NCBI GenBank assembly: GCA_964526835.1 | Contig: CAZGMK010000003.1 | Span: forward strand, 62,001 to 126,000 | DNA from: DAOSXA01 sp964526835 | GTDB lineage: Bacteria > Zixibacteria > MSB-5A5 > GN15 > FEB-12 | Reading direction: 5' to 3' | Length of the DNA: 64,000 bases | In this document: one piece after another, positions 37,349 to 46,058 of the stretch | How the letters are laid out: every line of letters starts with the position of its first letter | Position numbering within the stretch: the first letter of the stretch is position 1 | Program-made: the position numbers and the translations under genes | The notes under the pieces: model-generated | Told to the model about the DNA's origin: nothing | Databases searched by the model: none | Seen by the model: only the letters and a program-made list of their open reading frames with translations

Positions 37349-39379
37349 ATGAACCGGGCGACAGCAACTCTGGGTCGGTGGCATGAGGAGTTCCGGCGCA
37401 CCAACTACCGGTACATGGTCGTGGTTGCGCTCATCATCGGACTGGCCGGTGGGCTTTGCGCGGTTGGTTTCAGGAAACTGATCGAGGTTCTGCAGCTACT
37501 CGCCTGGTCGCAGAACCACGATCTGGTGGAACACATACGGGCGCTGCCCTGGTACTGGAAAGTCGGCGCTCCCGGGCTTGGCGGACTGATAGTGGGTCTC
37601 ATAACCTATTATACCGCGCGCGAGGCCAAGGGACACGGGGTTCCCGAGGTCATGGAGGCGGTGGCGTTGCGCAGCAGCCGCATCAGGCCTCGAGTTGTGA
37701 TCGCCAAGATGTTCGCTTCCGCAATTACCATCGCGTCCGGGGGGTCGGTGGGGCGGGAGGGACCTATCGTTCAGATCGGCTCGGCGCTCGGATCGACAAT
37801 CGGTCAATGGCTGCGCGTTAACGAACGTCGCCTGAGGACCATGGTCGGTTGCGGTGCGGCAGCCGGCATCGCGGCTACATTCAATGCTCCGGTGGCCGGC
37901 GCCCTCTTTTCGCTGGAGATCATTCTAGGTGAATTCACGGTCTCGCGTTTTTCCCCGATTGTCATCTCGTCGGTAACGGCCACGGTCGTTTCGCGGCACT
38001 TTCTTGGCGACGTGCCCGCGTTCGAGGTCCCGGGCTACAGCCTGGCGAGTCCGCTGGAACTGATCGCCTATGCCGGACTCGGACTGGTGGCCGGATTGGT
38101 GGCTCTGCTGTTTGTCAACACGCTTTACCGCGTCGAGGACATTTTTGACAGCATCAACCTGTATCCACCCCTGAAGACCCTCGGCGGCGGTGTCATTATT
38201 GGTGTCATGGCGCTGGCCCTTCCGGAGATTCTCGGTGTCGGCTATGAGTCTATCAACCGGGCCCTCTCGGGCAACATGGTCCTGTGGTTCCTGGCCCTCC
38301 TCATCGTCGCGAAGATACTCGCTGTTTCAATCACGATTGGCTCAGGCGGTTCGGGTGGCATCTTCGCCCCGTCACTGTTCATTGGAGCCATGACCGGCGG
38401 TGTCATGGGAGTTGCGGTCAATCATCTCTGGCCGGGAAGCGTTGCTGCTGTCGGGGCGTACTCGCTCGTTGGTATGGCGGCCGTCGTAGCGGCGGCGACC
38501 CATGCGCCGATTACAGCCATTCTGATTGTGTTTGAACTCACCAACGACTATAAAATCATTTTGCCACTGATGATCAGCTGCATCATAGCCACTATCCTGG
38601 CTATGCGTCTGCAGGACCACTCGATATACACTCTGAAGCTGATTCGGCGGGGAGTGGACTTGCGGAAGGGACGTTCGGTGGACATGCTCCAGAACCTGCC
38701 GGTCAGCCGGATTATGCGCCGAGAGTTCGCTGCGGTGAACCTCGACGCTCCCTTGATGTCGATCATTTCGCGATTCGTAGAGCAGTCGGTCAATACCGTG
38801 TTTGTGCTGGACCGGAGCGGTCGGCTGGCCGGTGTTGTGACGCTGGATGAGATACGGTACCTGATGTCGGATGCGCAGGCCCTCGAAAGCCTGGCCATCG
38901 CAAAGGACATCATGACCGAACGTGGTTTCCCAGTATTCAAGCCTGACGACAGCCTGGCAGAAGTCATGAAGCGCCTGGCCGGTCACGTACATGAGGCCCC
39001 GGTGATCGATGACGGCAGGATTGTCGGGTGCATTTGGCCCGATGACGTGATCAGACAATACAACGCCGAGGTCTTCAAGCGCGATATGGCCTCCGGCATG
39101 ACGACCATGCTTGATGATGCGGCGACGGCCTACGTCCCGGGCTCAGCCGATCTGAGACTCGTCCAGGCGCCGGTGCCGCCTCACTTTGTCGGACGATCCA
39201 TATCCGAGCTGGACATCCGGAAGCGGTTCGGTATTAGTGTTCTGATGATCAAGCGAAGAGAGGAAGGGCGTGAAGAATCAGTCGACGCTGCACCTGCGCC
39301 TGATACGGTCCTGCGCGACGGGGATGTCTTGCTGCTGATGGGTCCTGAGGCGCAGGTCAGACGTTTCGAAGGCGAGTAG
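37349..39379 (+). CDS. CLC-family chloride channel or H+/Cl- exchanger with CBS pair and RCK-C domain
   Basis: 676 residues. The membrane part (to about 430) has the CLC signatures GHGVPEVMEAV, GSVGREGPIVQIGSALGS (gating Glu) and GSGGSGGIFAPSLFIGA. Residues 450-565 form two CBS domains (VSRIMRREFAAVN; AKDIMTERGFPVF), which usually bind adenine nucleotides. Residues 590-675 are a TrkA-C/RCK-C domain (PPHFVGRSISELDIRKRFG ... DGDVLLLMGPEAQVRR), probably for regulation by small ligands. The last 102 bases overlap the 3' end of the convergent kinase gene. Confidence 0.93.
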   Translation: MNRATATLGRWHEEFRRTNYRYMVVVALIIGLAGGLCAVGFRKLIEVLQLLAWSQNHDLVEHIRALPWYWKVGAPGLGGLIVGLITYYTAREAKGHGVPEVMEAVALRSSRIRPRVVIAKMFASAITIASGGSVGREGPIVQIGSALGSTIGQWLRVNERRLRTMVGCGAAAGIAATFNAPVAGALFSLEIILGEFTVSRFSPIVISSVTATVVSRHFLGDVPAFEVPGYSLASPLELIAYAGLGLVAGLVALLFVNTLYRVEDIFDSINLYPPLKTLGGGVIIGVMALALPEILGVGYESINRALSGNMVLWFLALLIVAKILAVSITIGSGGSGGIFAPSLFIGAMTGGVMGVAVNHLWPGSVAAVGAYSLVGMAAVVAAATHAPITAILIVFELTNDYKIILPLMISCIIATILAMRLQDHSIYTLKLIRRGVDLRKGRSVDMLQNLPVSRIMRREFAAVNLDAPLMSIISRFVEQSVNTVFVLDRSGRLAGVVTLDEIRYLMSDAQALESLAIAKDIMTERGFPVFKPDDSLAEVMKRLAGHVHEAPVIDDGRIVGCIWPDDVIRQYNAEVFKRDMASGMTTMLDDAATAYVPGSADLRLVQAPVPPHFVGRSISELDIRKRFGISVLMIKRREEGREESVDAAPAPDTVLRDGDVLLLMGPEAQVRRFEGE

Positions 39380-40237
39380 TCTTCGCCGGTCCGCAGAAGC
39401 CGCACCGGGGGAGGCGGCTGCAAGTCGGAGAACTCGGGCGACCTCTTCGGCCGAGGATCGTCGCAGGTCCGGATCGCGGGCCAGCAGGATAGTGAGCAGG
39501 TCGATTAGCTCCTGTTCTCTCAGATCGTCCATTTGCGGCGGAGTGGCTTCGATGCATCGGCTGCACACATGCAGCGGATCGTCCTCAGGTGACAGGATAA
39601 AGGGGTGACGGCCGGACAGGGTCTCCCAGGCCATCACTCCGAAAGCGAATAAGTCGGATCGAATTGAGCAATGGCCATTAAGGATCGTCTCGGGCGCCAT
39701 ATAGCCCACCGTACCGAGGCCGGCCCGATATTGTTCAGGCTCGTCGGTACGCAGTCCATAGGCGAAGTCTGCGAGACGAATTCGAAAGGTGCGGCCCGCC
39801 CTGTCGCGGGGAGAATCCTCGGATATGTATACATTGGCGGGTTTCAGATCGCCGTGGATGATACCCGCCCGATGGACGACTGCCAGGCTCTCCGCCAGCC
39901 CGCTCAACATTTTGAGACGGTGGTTACGGTCTGCGAGTTTGACGGCGTAGTCCCAGCGTACGCCGCCCCATTCCATCTCTATCCAGGGCCGGAGACCCGG
40001 CGCGTATCGGATCACTCGCACCGCAACCGAACGGGGTAGAGCGGAAGAAAGGAACACCTCACGGACAACAAGCCTGTCGAATTCCGCTATCGCCTCGGGC
40101 GTGCGTCCGGTTGGAGTCTTGATTACAGTGGGATCGCCTCGGGAAGCGCAGCAGGTCAGCCATACGGACTTGGCGTGATCCCGGTATAGCAGGTGCGACG
40201 CCCCTGCGACCGAAGATTGGGGCGCGGATGTTGTCAC
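39278..40237 (-). CDS. Serine/threonine kinase-like protein with atypical motifs
   Basis: 319 residues from a GTG start that shares the GTGA of the upstream histidine kinase stop. The kinase fold is clear: ATP lysine in PTVIK (Lys40), catalytic loop IHGDLKPANVYI (Asp130, Lys132, Asn135), LADFAYGL (Asp157, DFA in place of DFG) and GYMAPETIL. HRD is HGD, and the glycine-rich loop is not recognisable. It may be a weak or regulated kinase. No membrane segment or PASTA domain is present. Coupled translation with a sensor histidine kinase suggests one signalling unit. The 3' end overlaps the CLC gene on the other strand. Confidence 0.86.
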   Translation of the reverse strand: MTTSAPQSSVAGASHLLYRDHAKSVWLTCCASRGDPTVIKTPTGRTPEAIAEFDRLVVREVFLSSALPRSVAVRVIRYAPGLRPWIEMEWGGVRWDYAVKLADRNHRLKMLSGLAESLAVVHRAGIIHGDLKPANVYISEDSPRDRAGRTFRIRLADFAYGLRTDEPEQYRAGLGTVGYMAPETILNGHCSIRSDLFAFGVMAWETLSGRHPFILSPEDDPLHVCSRCIEATPPQMDDLREQELIDLLTILLARDPDLRRSSAEEVARVLRLAAASPGAASADRRRLLAFETSDLRLRTHQQQDIPVAQDRIRRRCSVD

Positions 40238-42045
40238 TCTTCACTCTTGGGCTGACGGGGTCGCAGGCGCGGCAGGCTTATCATGAAGGATGTCCCCTCT
40301 CCCGGCTGCGAATCAACGTCTATCACGCCGCGGTGCAGTTTGACTGTCCGCTGGCAACTATGCAGCCCGGCGCCATGACCACCCCTTTTGGTCGTGAAAT
40401 GGAGGTTGAAGATCTTGTCGATCGTTTCCGGGGCTATGCCGATGCCGTTGTCGGAAATGGTCAGGGCAATGCGCTCACGGCTCTTGTCGTAGGTCGTCTC
40501 GATAGTTACTTCAGCTTCGTAATCGTTGCCCATTTCCTGTTCTACGATAGACCGTTCTCTGATCGCCTCGGCGGCGTTGGTCAATAGGTGAGTCAGCATC
40601 TGCTGAATCTGCGCCACATCAATTTCCGCGTTGGGCAGATCGGGGTCGTAATCCAGATTGAACCGGATACTCCGGAACCGGGGTTGAGTGCGTAATGAGA
40701 ATAACAGGTCCTCAACCAGATGGCGGATATCGTAACTGATGAATTCGGGATCCGGCCGGGAGAAATCTATGAGGTTATGAACAAACTGCTTGACCCTGTC
40801 AATGTTGCCCTGGATTGTCTGGGCATTGTATCGCACTTTGTCCCACTGTTCACGATCGAGGTTCTGTTCAATTAGCTCGGCGTTGTTGGCGATCACGGCC
40901 AGATTGTTATTCAGCTCGTGGGCGATCGATGCCGCCATTTCGCCCTTTGCGGCCAGCTTCTCGGAGACGATGAAGTACTTCTCCATCAGTACCTTATCAC
41001 TAATGTCCTCAAGTGATACTATAATGCCGGGTCGGTCGGTCGGCAGCCAATCAAGCGGCGTCATATTCACCGACAAGACCTTCTCGAGATACCCTGTATT
41101 GTGGTAGAAGCGGGGATCCGCAAACTCGCTTCCGCTGGTCAAACAGGTGGTCAGCATATGTCGCCAGCGCGGACGTTCTGATGGAGGCAGCAGCGTTATT
41201 AGCGAATCGGCCTCTTCCGCCTCGCCTGCCGTTTGTATCTCGTCCCGATTCCAATCCATGATCTGCAGCGCCACGCGGTTGACGGCCACCAGTCGAGCTT
41301 GCTCATCGACGACCAGAGCGCCAATAGGCAACTGCTCGAGGATTCTCTCAGAGAATGACCGTAGGCGCCGCATTGAGGCGAAGGCTCGGGCATTGCGCAA
41401 GGCGGCACCGACCAGGATTGAATACAGTTCCAGCAGATATAGATCCGATCGCAGAAACATCCGCGAATTGCTGGAGTTATCCAGATAGATAACACCGACA
41501 ACCCGGGAGCGATCCCGGATAGGGACGCAGATGATCGAGCGCAAATGCAGTTCTCGGACTGATGCCCGGCGCGAGTAGCGCTCATCCGACATGGCGTCTG
41601 AGCAGTACACGGGTTCACCTGTGGCCGCTACTTGCGCAGTAACCGAACCGGAGATTCGGTGCTCGTCTTCGTTCAGTTTCTCGTTGGAAAGGTTATAGCT
41701 GCTGTGAACCTCCAGGTCACCGTCATCATTGACCAGCATGACGAGGCCTCGCTCGGCATGCATCAGATCGACCGCCTGGCGCATGATGGCCTGCGAGACT
41801 CGGTCGAGTCTCAGAGAGGAATTGACTGCGAGCGCCGCCTGCAACAGGCCGCGCAGGTTGGACAGGTGACCTTGATCCGGGGTGCCAGTATCCTGGCCCG
41901 GGAGTCGAGACCCGGCTATCTGTTCGAGAATCCGGTCGAATTCGGCCAGGGCGTGACCTACTGCTTCATCGTCTATGGCAGTGTCGGGGCCGGCGCCGTA
42001 AGAACCATCCAGAGGTCGTCGAGAATGGGCGGTTGTCCTGCTCAA
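40234..42045 (-). CDS. Cytoplasmic sensor histidine kinase (GAF-PAS-HisKA-HATPase)
   Basis: 603 residues from a TTG start with GGAGG four bases before it. Order: N-terminal helical region, GAF domain (about 70-230; RGLVMLVNDDGDLEVH, SIICVPIRDRSRVVGVIYLD), PAS domain (about 235-360), HisKA with ASIAHELNNNLAVIANNAE, and an ATPase domain with LLTNAAEAIRER, SDNGIGI and FTTKRGGHGAGL. No membrane helix is seen, so the signal is cytoplasmic. No response regulator follows; the next gene is the Ser/Thr kinase-like protein, which shares its last 4 bases. Confidence 0.92.
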   Translation of the reverse strand: MSRTTAHSRRPLDGSYGAGPDTAIDDEAVGHALAEFDRILEQIAGSRLPGQDTGTPDQGHLSNLRGLLQAALAVNSSLRLDRVSQAIMRQAVDLMHAERGLVMLVNDDGDLEVHSSYNLSNEKLNEDEHRISGSVTAQVAATGEPVYCSDAMSDERYSRRASVRELHLRSIICVPIRDRSRVVGVIYLDNSSNSRMFLRSDLYLLELYSILVGAALRNARAFASMRRLRSFSERILEQLPIGALVVDEQARLVAVNRVALQIMDWNRDEIQTAGEAEEADSLITLLPPSERPRWRHMLTTCLTSGSEFADPRFYHNTGYLEKVLSVNMTPLDWLPTDRPGIIVSLEDISDKVLMEKYFIVSEKLAAKGEMAASIAHELNNNLAVIANNAELIEQNLDREQWDKVRYNAQTIQGNIDRVKQFVHNLIDFSRPDPEFISYDIRHLVEDLLFSLRTQPRFRSIRFNLDYDPDLPNAEIDVAQIQQMLTHLLTNAAEAIRERSIVEQEMGNDYEAEVTIETTYDKSRERIALTISDNGIGIAPETIDKIFNLHFTTKRGGHGAGLHSCQRTVKLHRGVIDVDSQPGEGTSFMISLPRLRPRQPKSEE

Positions 42046-42151
42046 GGTCCCTCCATTTCGGGCAACTCTATCTATTGAATTGTATCGGGAAGTGGTCGCG
42101 CCCGATGAGTGAACGGCGGTGCTGCGGCCCCATTTTTCGGGGGGAAAGAGC

Positions 42152-42784
42152 CTATTCTGATCGAATATCGGACAGACGAAACTGGCTGGTCTGGAACTTG
42201 AATCGTTCGCGCCCGTAACCGGTCAGACGCAGGAACTGGTCGAACATCCACGCCAGTTCAGATTGGCTGTCCGAGGCAGTCGAGCCGTCGGTCGCCTCAT
42301 TCAACGCCGTCAGCCATACCGTCTCGACCTCGACCTGCATGAAGTAACGGCTCTTCGAATCAAGGCCGGATTCGTCGCGAAGAATCACCACTACCGAATC
42401 GGCCAAAAACCGATGAACGGCCGCCATCGATTTCAGGACATACGTGGTTTCACCTGACTCCATGGTCGTTGATGATACTTCAAAAGTCTTGGTGGTAAGT
42501 GAATAAGAGAGTATATGTGAAGCATTGCTTGATATCTCAAGGCTGCTCCCCCAAAGACGTCTCGGCCTTCGCAGCTCAATCCTGATGTCGCAACGCAGAG
42601 CCACGCCGTCTTCCAGGCGATTCGCCCGCTCGGCGGTCAGCAGCATCGACAGGTCGACCTGCACTCTCAGGCTGTCACCCTCATACACCGGAGTCACCGA
42701 CGGCTCATTGCTCTGCTGAGCCCCGACAGCAACTGCCAGTCCGATAACCGCAAGGATGGTACTGATGGTCCGGCGCGGCATCAT
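42152..42784 (-). CDS. Secreted DUF4390-like protein
   Basis: 210 residues with a signal peptide (TISTILAVIGLAVAVGAQQ). The rest is beta-rich: LRVQVDLSMLLTAERANRLE, then SYSLTTKTFEVSS, YFMQVEVETVWLTAL and the C-terminal FKFQTSQFRLSDIR. The layout and the position downstream of an NtrY/NtrX pair match DUF4390, a periplasmic family that often accompanies NtrYX in other bacteria. Its biochemistry is unknown. It follows the barrel gene by 36 bases on the same strand and is the last gene of that run. Confidence 0.72.
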   Translation of the reverse strand: MMPRRTISTILAVIGLAVAVGAQQSNEPSVTPVYEGDSLRVQVDLSMLLTAERANRLEDGVALRCDIRIELRRPRRLWGSSLEISSNASHILSYSLTTKTFEVSSTTMESGETTYVLKSMAAVHRFLADSVVVILRDESGLDSKSRYFMQVEVETVWLTALNEATDGSTASDSQSELAWMFDQFLRLTGYGRERFKFQTSQFRLSDIRSE

Positions 42785-42820
42785 AAATCAGGGTTCCCTC
42801 AAGCCGCCTCTCGATCGGGA

Positions 42821-44572
42821 TCAGAAAACGTGTTCAAGTCGCACGTATATCATAGCGCCGTCGTCATCGGAACCGTCCAGTCGGCGGCTGACATTCAGAC
42901 GGAATCCATCGCCCAGGAACAGGCCCACGCCGAGCGAGTGCTTGACCTCGGCCTCAGTGTCAAGCGGGACCTCATTGGCGATCTGACCCACATCCCAGAA
43001 CAGCGCGGCAGCCAGGTCGGTCCGCGGGAAACGCACCCGATATTCCATGTTAGCCATCCAGAATTCGGTCCCCAAGTACTCTTTGTGCTCATAGCCTCGA
43101 AGCGTGCCCAGCCCTCCAATGAAGAACCGCTTGTGCATCGGTACCTGTCTGTCGCTACCGCCATAGACAGCCCGCATGATCAGCATGGATCGTTGGTGTA
43201 TCCTCTGGTACCGGCGCAGGTTCACCATGTATCGGCCGTAATCATAGTCGGATTTCAGGTCCGGGCTGGAGTATTCGAAATCGCCGCTAATGTGCCACGA
43301 CGAACGACGAAATGGGTCGTCCCCGCGGCGAGTATCGAAGTCTATCCGCAACCGCAGCCCGGCGTTCTCCAGTGAGTCTATACTCCTTATCCCGGGGTTG
43401 CGCAGGCTGCTGTCCACGGTTGAAAAGTTGTGGCTGAATTTCTTACTGCCCCCGAAAAGCGACCAGAGGTTTCTGTGGGCGCCGAGCCATTTCGTCTCTT
43501 CCCAGAAATACCCCGCCTCGAACCGCAGGTTGCTCAGAGGTCGCGAGACCAGCCCTACTTCGGCGCCCTCGGATTCGTAGTAGTCCTTGAAGTCTTCTTT
43601 GGCCAGCAGAGCGAAGACAGTGTTCTCCTTGGTGTTAAGCAACCAGTCATCCTCGGATGCCAGGTGGCGACCATAGCGGCCTTTGATGGCCAGCGGAAAT
43701 CCTCGGAGCAGGGTTTGCTCGAGGCCAACTTCGAAGCGCCAGCGTTCGGAGGCAAAGGCATAACCCGCCCGCCCCCATACAGACGGCAACAGCGAGTCCT
43801 GATCGTGGTACTCAACTCCCTCCTGCAAATATAAGCCGTCTACCCGATTGTAGGCCAGCCGGAAACAGTCGTCGAACTCTGTCTCCTGCCGCTTCAATTC
43901 GCGGCGAGCCTTAATGCGGCGGCGCTCGGCGGTGTACATCTCGCCGTAAACAGCGGCGTCCCTGGCGACGTCGATCCGGCCATTGATGGTTGCAATGTCG
44001 CCTCGGGCCACGGCTTCCGGGCCGACATAGATTTCGCCGAACAGCGATACTATATCGCCGTTAACCTCGCCGTACGCTTCGACATCGCCGGTCACCGTGA
44101 ACACCATCCCCCGAACGAACTGATCCTCAGCAACGATGACTGGCTGGTTATAGGTCTTCACATTGCCGCTCAGCAATCGCTGGACGCGGCTGGTGGTATC
44201 GCTGTGAGTAAGGCAGGTGATCGTGACGAACTCATCGCGGTCCATGACTCTTATGTCGTGTACTCGATTCCATGAGACAACCTGCGGTCCGACATGGGCG
44301 CCGTCGGCATCAAACAGCACCTGGCCGCCGACCCATACCGTCCCGTCCGGTGAGACCTTAATCGCATCGCGATCCACCTCGGTTTGCTGCGCCACCGCAT
44401 CGAGAAAGCTCTCAACCCTTACCAGCGTCTTGCTGAATGTGATCTGCATCACCGTCCGTATGTTCGCCTCGCGGCGGAATGGCTTGTAAGGCTCTTCCTG
44501 CGCCACCGCTATGGTGCAACTCAGGATCAGGATCAGCAGCCCCATGAGGGCGATAGGATACTTACTTCGCAT
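42821..44572 (-). CDS. Omp85/BamA-type outer-membrane barrel with N-terminal bactofilin-like repeat region
   Basis: 583 residues from the ATG at 44572 (GGAGG upstream). A signal peptide (1-25) is followed by an unassigned domain. Residues about 140-215 are a polymer-forming (bactofilin-like) beta-helix with GDVEAYGEVNGDIVSLFGEI and GDIATINGRIDVARDAAVYG. From about 235 on is a 16-strand-type barrel with the Omp85 signature FFIGGLGTLRGYEHKEY and a terminal Phe (LEHVF). No POTRA repeats are obvious. The combination of a bactofilin-like segment with an Omp85 barrel in one secreted protein is unusual. A sigma-54-type promoter sits just upstream. Confidence 0.85.
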   Translation of the reverse strand: MRSKYPIALMGLLILILSCTIAVAQEEPYKPFRREANIRTVMQITFSKTLVRVESFLDAVAQQTEVDRDAIKVSPDGTVWVGGQVLFDADGAHVGPQVVSWNRVHDIRVMDRDEFVTITCLTHSDTTSRVQRLLSGNVKTYNQPVIVAEDQFVRGMVFTVTGDVEAYGEVNGDIVSLFGEIYVGPEAVARGDIATINGRIDVARDAAVYGEMYTAERRRIKARRELKRQETEFDDCFRLAYNRVDGLYLQEGVEYHDQDSLLPSVWGRAGYAFASERWRFEVGLEQTLLRGFPLAIKGRYGRHLASEDDWLLNTKENTVFALLAKEDFKDYYESEGAEVGLVSRPLSNLRFEAGYFWEETKWLGAHRNLWSLFGGSKKFSHNFSTVDSSLRNPGIRSIDSLENAGLRLRIDFDTRRGDDPFRRSSWHISGDFEYSSPDLKSDYDYGRYMVNLRRYQRIHQRSMLIMRAVYGGSDRQVPMHKRFFIGGLGTLRGYEHKEYLGTEFWMANMEYRVRFPRTDLAAALFWDVGQIANEVPLDTEAEVKHSLGVGLFLGDGFRLNVSRRLDGSDDDGAMIYVRLEHVF

Positions 44573-44599
44573 CAAGGCCTCCAGTTTTCACTGCTATAC

Positions 44600-44615
44600 A
44601 ACAAACCGCATGCCA
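44600..44615 (-). promoter_or_regulatory. Predicted sigma-54 promoter of the Omp85-type gene
   Basis: On the minus strand TGGCATGCGGTTTGTT runs from 44615 to 44600. It matches the -24 box TGGCA and -12 box TTG with the correct 10-base GG-to-G spacing, differing from consensus at the C after TTG. The start would be near 44590, 18 bases before the ATG. The gene upstream encodes an NtrC-family sigma-54 activator. Confidence 0.55.
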
Positions 44616-44702
44616 GACAGTCAACATGAGATTGGTAAGGGGATAGCGGGCAATTAGGCTGCTGTGCCGTGTGATTCTGCCACGCTTGTGACCTGAATCT
44701 GT

Positions 44703-46058
44703 TCATTGGGACTTCAGCCCGAACTGTTTCACCTTGCGCGACAGATTGGCCCGGTCCACACCCAACACCCGCGCGGCCTCCGAGATGTTCCCGTTGCACC
44801 GGTCGAGCGTCTGTGAGATCAGGAGACGCTCGAAGGCTTCAAGTCGGCTGGACAAGGAATCCCCATCAGGAGGCATCTGCTCCCCAACGGATTCCCGCGG
44901 CGATGCCGGAGTCAACTGGGCGGCGAGTTCACGCAGCCCAATCCGGCGTCCCGGATAGATGATTGAGAGGCGCTCTACGACATTTTTGAGTTGACGAACA
45001 TTGCCCGGCCACCGGACTGTCATCAGGTGGGCCAGCGCCTCGGGAGAGAGACTGGTCGACCCGCTGGGGTCGAAGCGGCGGAGAAACTCAGCCACAAGTA
45101 TCGGGATGTCCTCCCTGCGGTTGTCCAGCGAGGGAACCTGAATATGGAAGACGGAGACGCGATAGTACAGGTCCTGGCGGAACTTCCCCTCGGCCAGAAG
45201 CGTGTCGAGATTCCGATTGGTGGCGCAGATCACGCGGACATCAACGATATTGGTCTCGGCGGCCCCCAGGGTTTCGACCTCACCCGTCTCCAGGACTCTC
45301 AGGAGTTTCGCCTGGCAGGGCGACGGGAGATCCCCGATCTCATCCAGGAGCAACGTACCGCCGTCCGCCAGCATGAACTTGCCCGGATAGTCTTTCACGG
45401 CCCCGGTAAACGCGCCCTTGCGATGGCCGAACAGCTCTGATTCGAACAAGGTCTGGGGAATACCCGGGCAGTTGACCCGGATGAGTGGTTTGTCGCGTCG
45501 GATACTCTGCAGATGCAAACGAGTTGCAACCAGTTCCTTCCCGGTTCCGTTGGGGCCGGTGATAAGAACCGACGCATCGGACGGAGCGGCCTGTTCGATT
45601 TCCCGGAGTAACTTCTGCATGGCCGGGCTGTTGCCTGTGAGGCGGCATTGTTCGTCCGCCTGATCGGCCATGACTGTCCGGTGGCGGCGCGCCGTTGTCA
45701 GCAGCAGGCACGATCGCACGGTCGCAAGGAGACGTTCGGGTGTCACCGGCTTCTCCAGATAGTCCAGGGCTCCCAGCTTGAGCGCTTCCAGTGCCGTGCC
45801 CACCTCAGATTGGCCCGAAACCACGAGATACTCCGGGGCGCCGAGGCCCGTCTGAGATCGCAACAGGTCAAGGCCCGATTCTCCGGGAAAGCTGAGGTCG
45901 AGCAGCACCAGGTCGAACGGCTGTCGTCTTATCATCTCGGAGGCCTGCCGCACACTGCCGGCCGTATCGGTGCGATAGCCTTCGCCTTTCAGCAGGGAGG
46001 CGAGACTGCGGGTTACTGATGCCTCGTCGTCGACAATCAGAATTCGCTCTCTACTCAC
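44703..46058 (-). CDS. NtrC-family sigma-54-dependent response regulator (NtrX-like)
   Basis: 451 residues from a GTG start with GGAGGAG upstream. Receiver domain 1-120 with acidic pocket VDDE (Asp10, Asp11), phospho-acceptor Asp54 (LLDLSFPG) and Lys in YLEKPVTP. AAA+ domain 140-375 with Walker A GPNGTGKE and the sigma-54 contact loop KGAFTGAVKDYPG, then LADGGTLLLDEIGDLP. The end is a Fis-type helix-turn-helix (RCNGNISEAARVLGVDRANL). It overlaps the kinase gene by 8 bases. A likely target is the sigma-54-like site just downstream at 44600-44615. Confidence 0.94.
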   Translation of the reverse strand: MSRERILIVDDEASVTRSLASLLKGEGYRTDTAGSVRQASEMIRRQPFDLVLLDLSFPGESGLDLLRSQTGLGAPEYLVVSGQSEVGTALEALKLGALDYLEKPVTPERLLATVRSCLLLTTARRHRTVMADQADEQCRLTGNSPAMQKLLREIEQAAPSDASVLITGPNGTGKELVATRLHLQSIRRDKPLIRVNCPGIPQTLFESELFGHRKGAFTGAVKDYPGKFMLADGGTLLLDEIGDLPSPCQAKLLRVLETGEVETLGAAETNIVDVRVICATNRNLDTLLAEGKFRQDLYYRVSVFHIQVPSLDNRREDIPILVAEFLRRFDPSGSTSLSPEALAHLMTVRWPGNVRQLKNVVERLSIIYPGRRIGLRELAAQLTPASPRESVGEQMPPDGDSLSSRLEAFERLLISQTLDRCNGNISEAARVLGVDRANLSRKVKQFGLKSQ

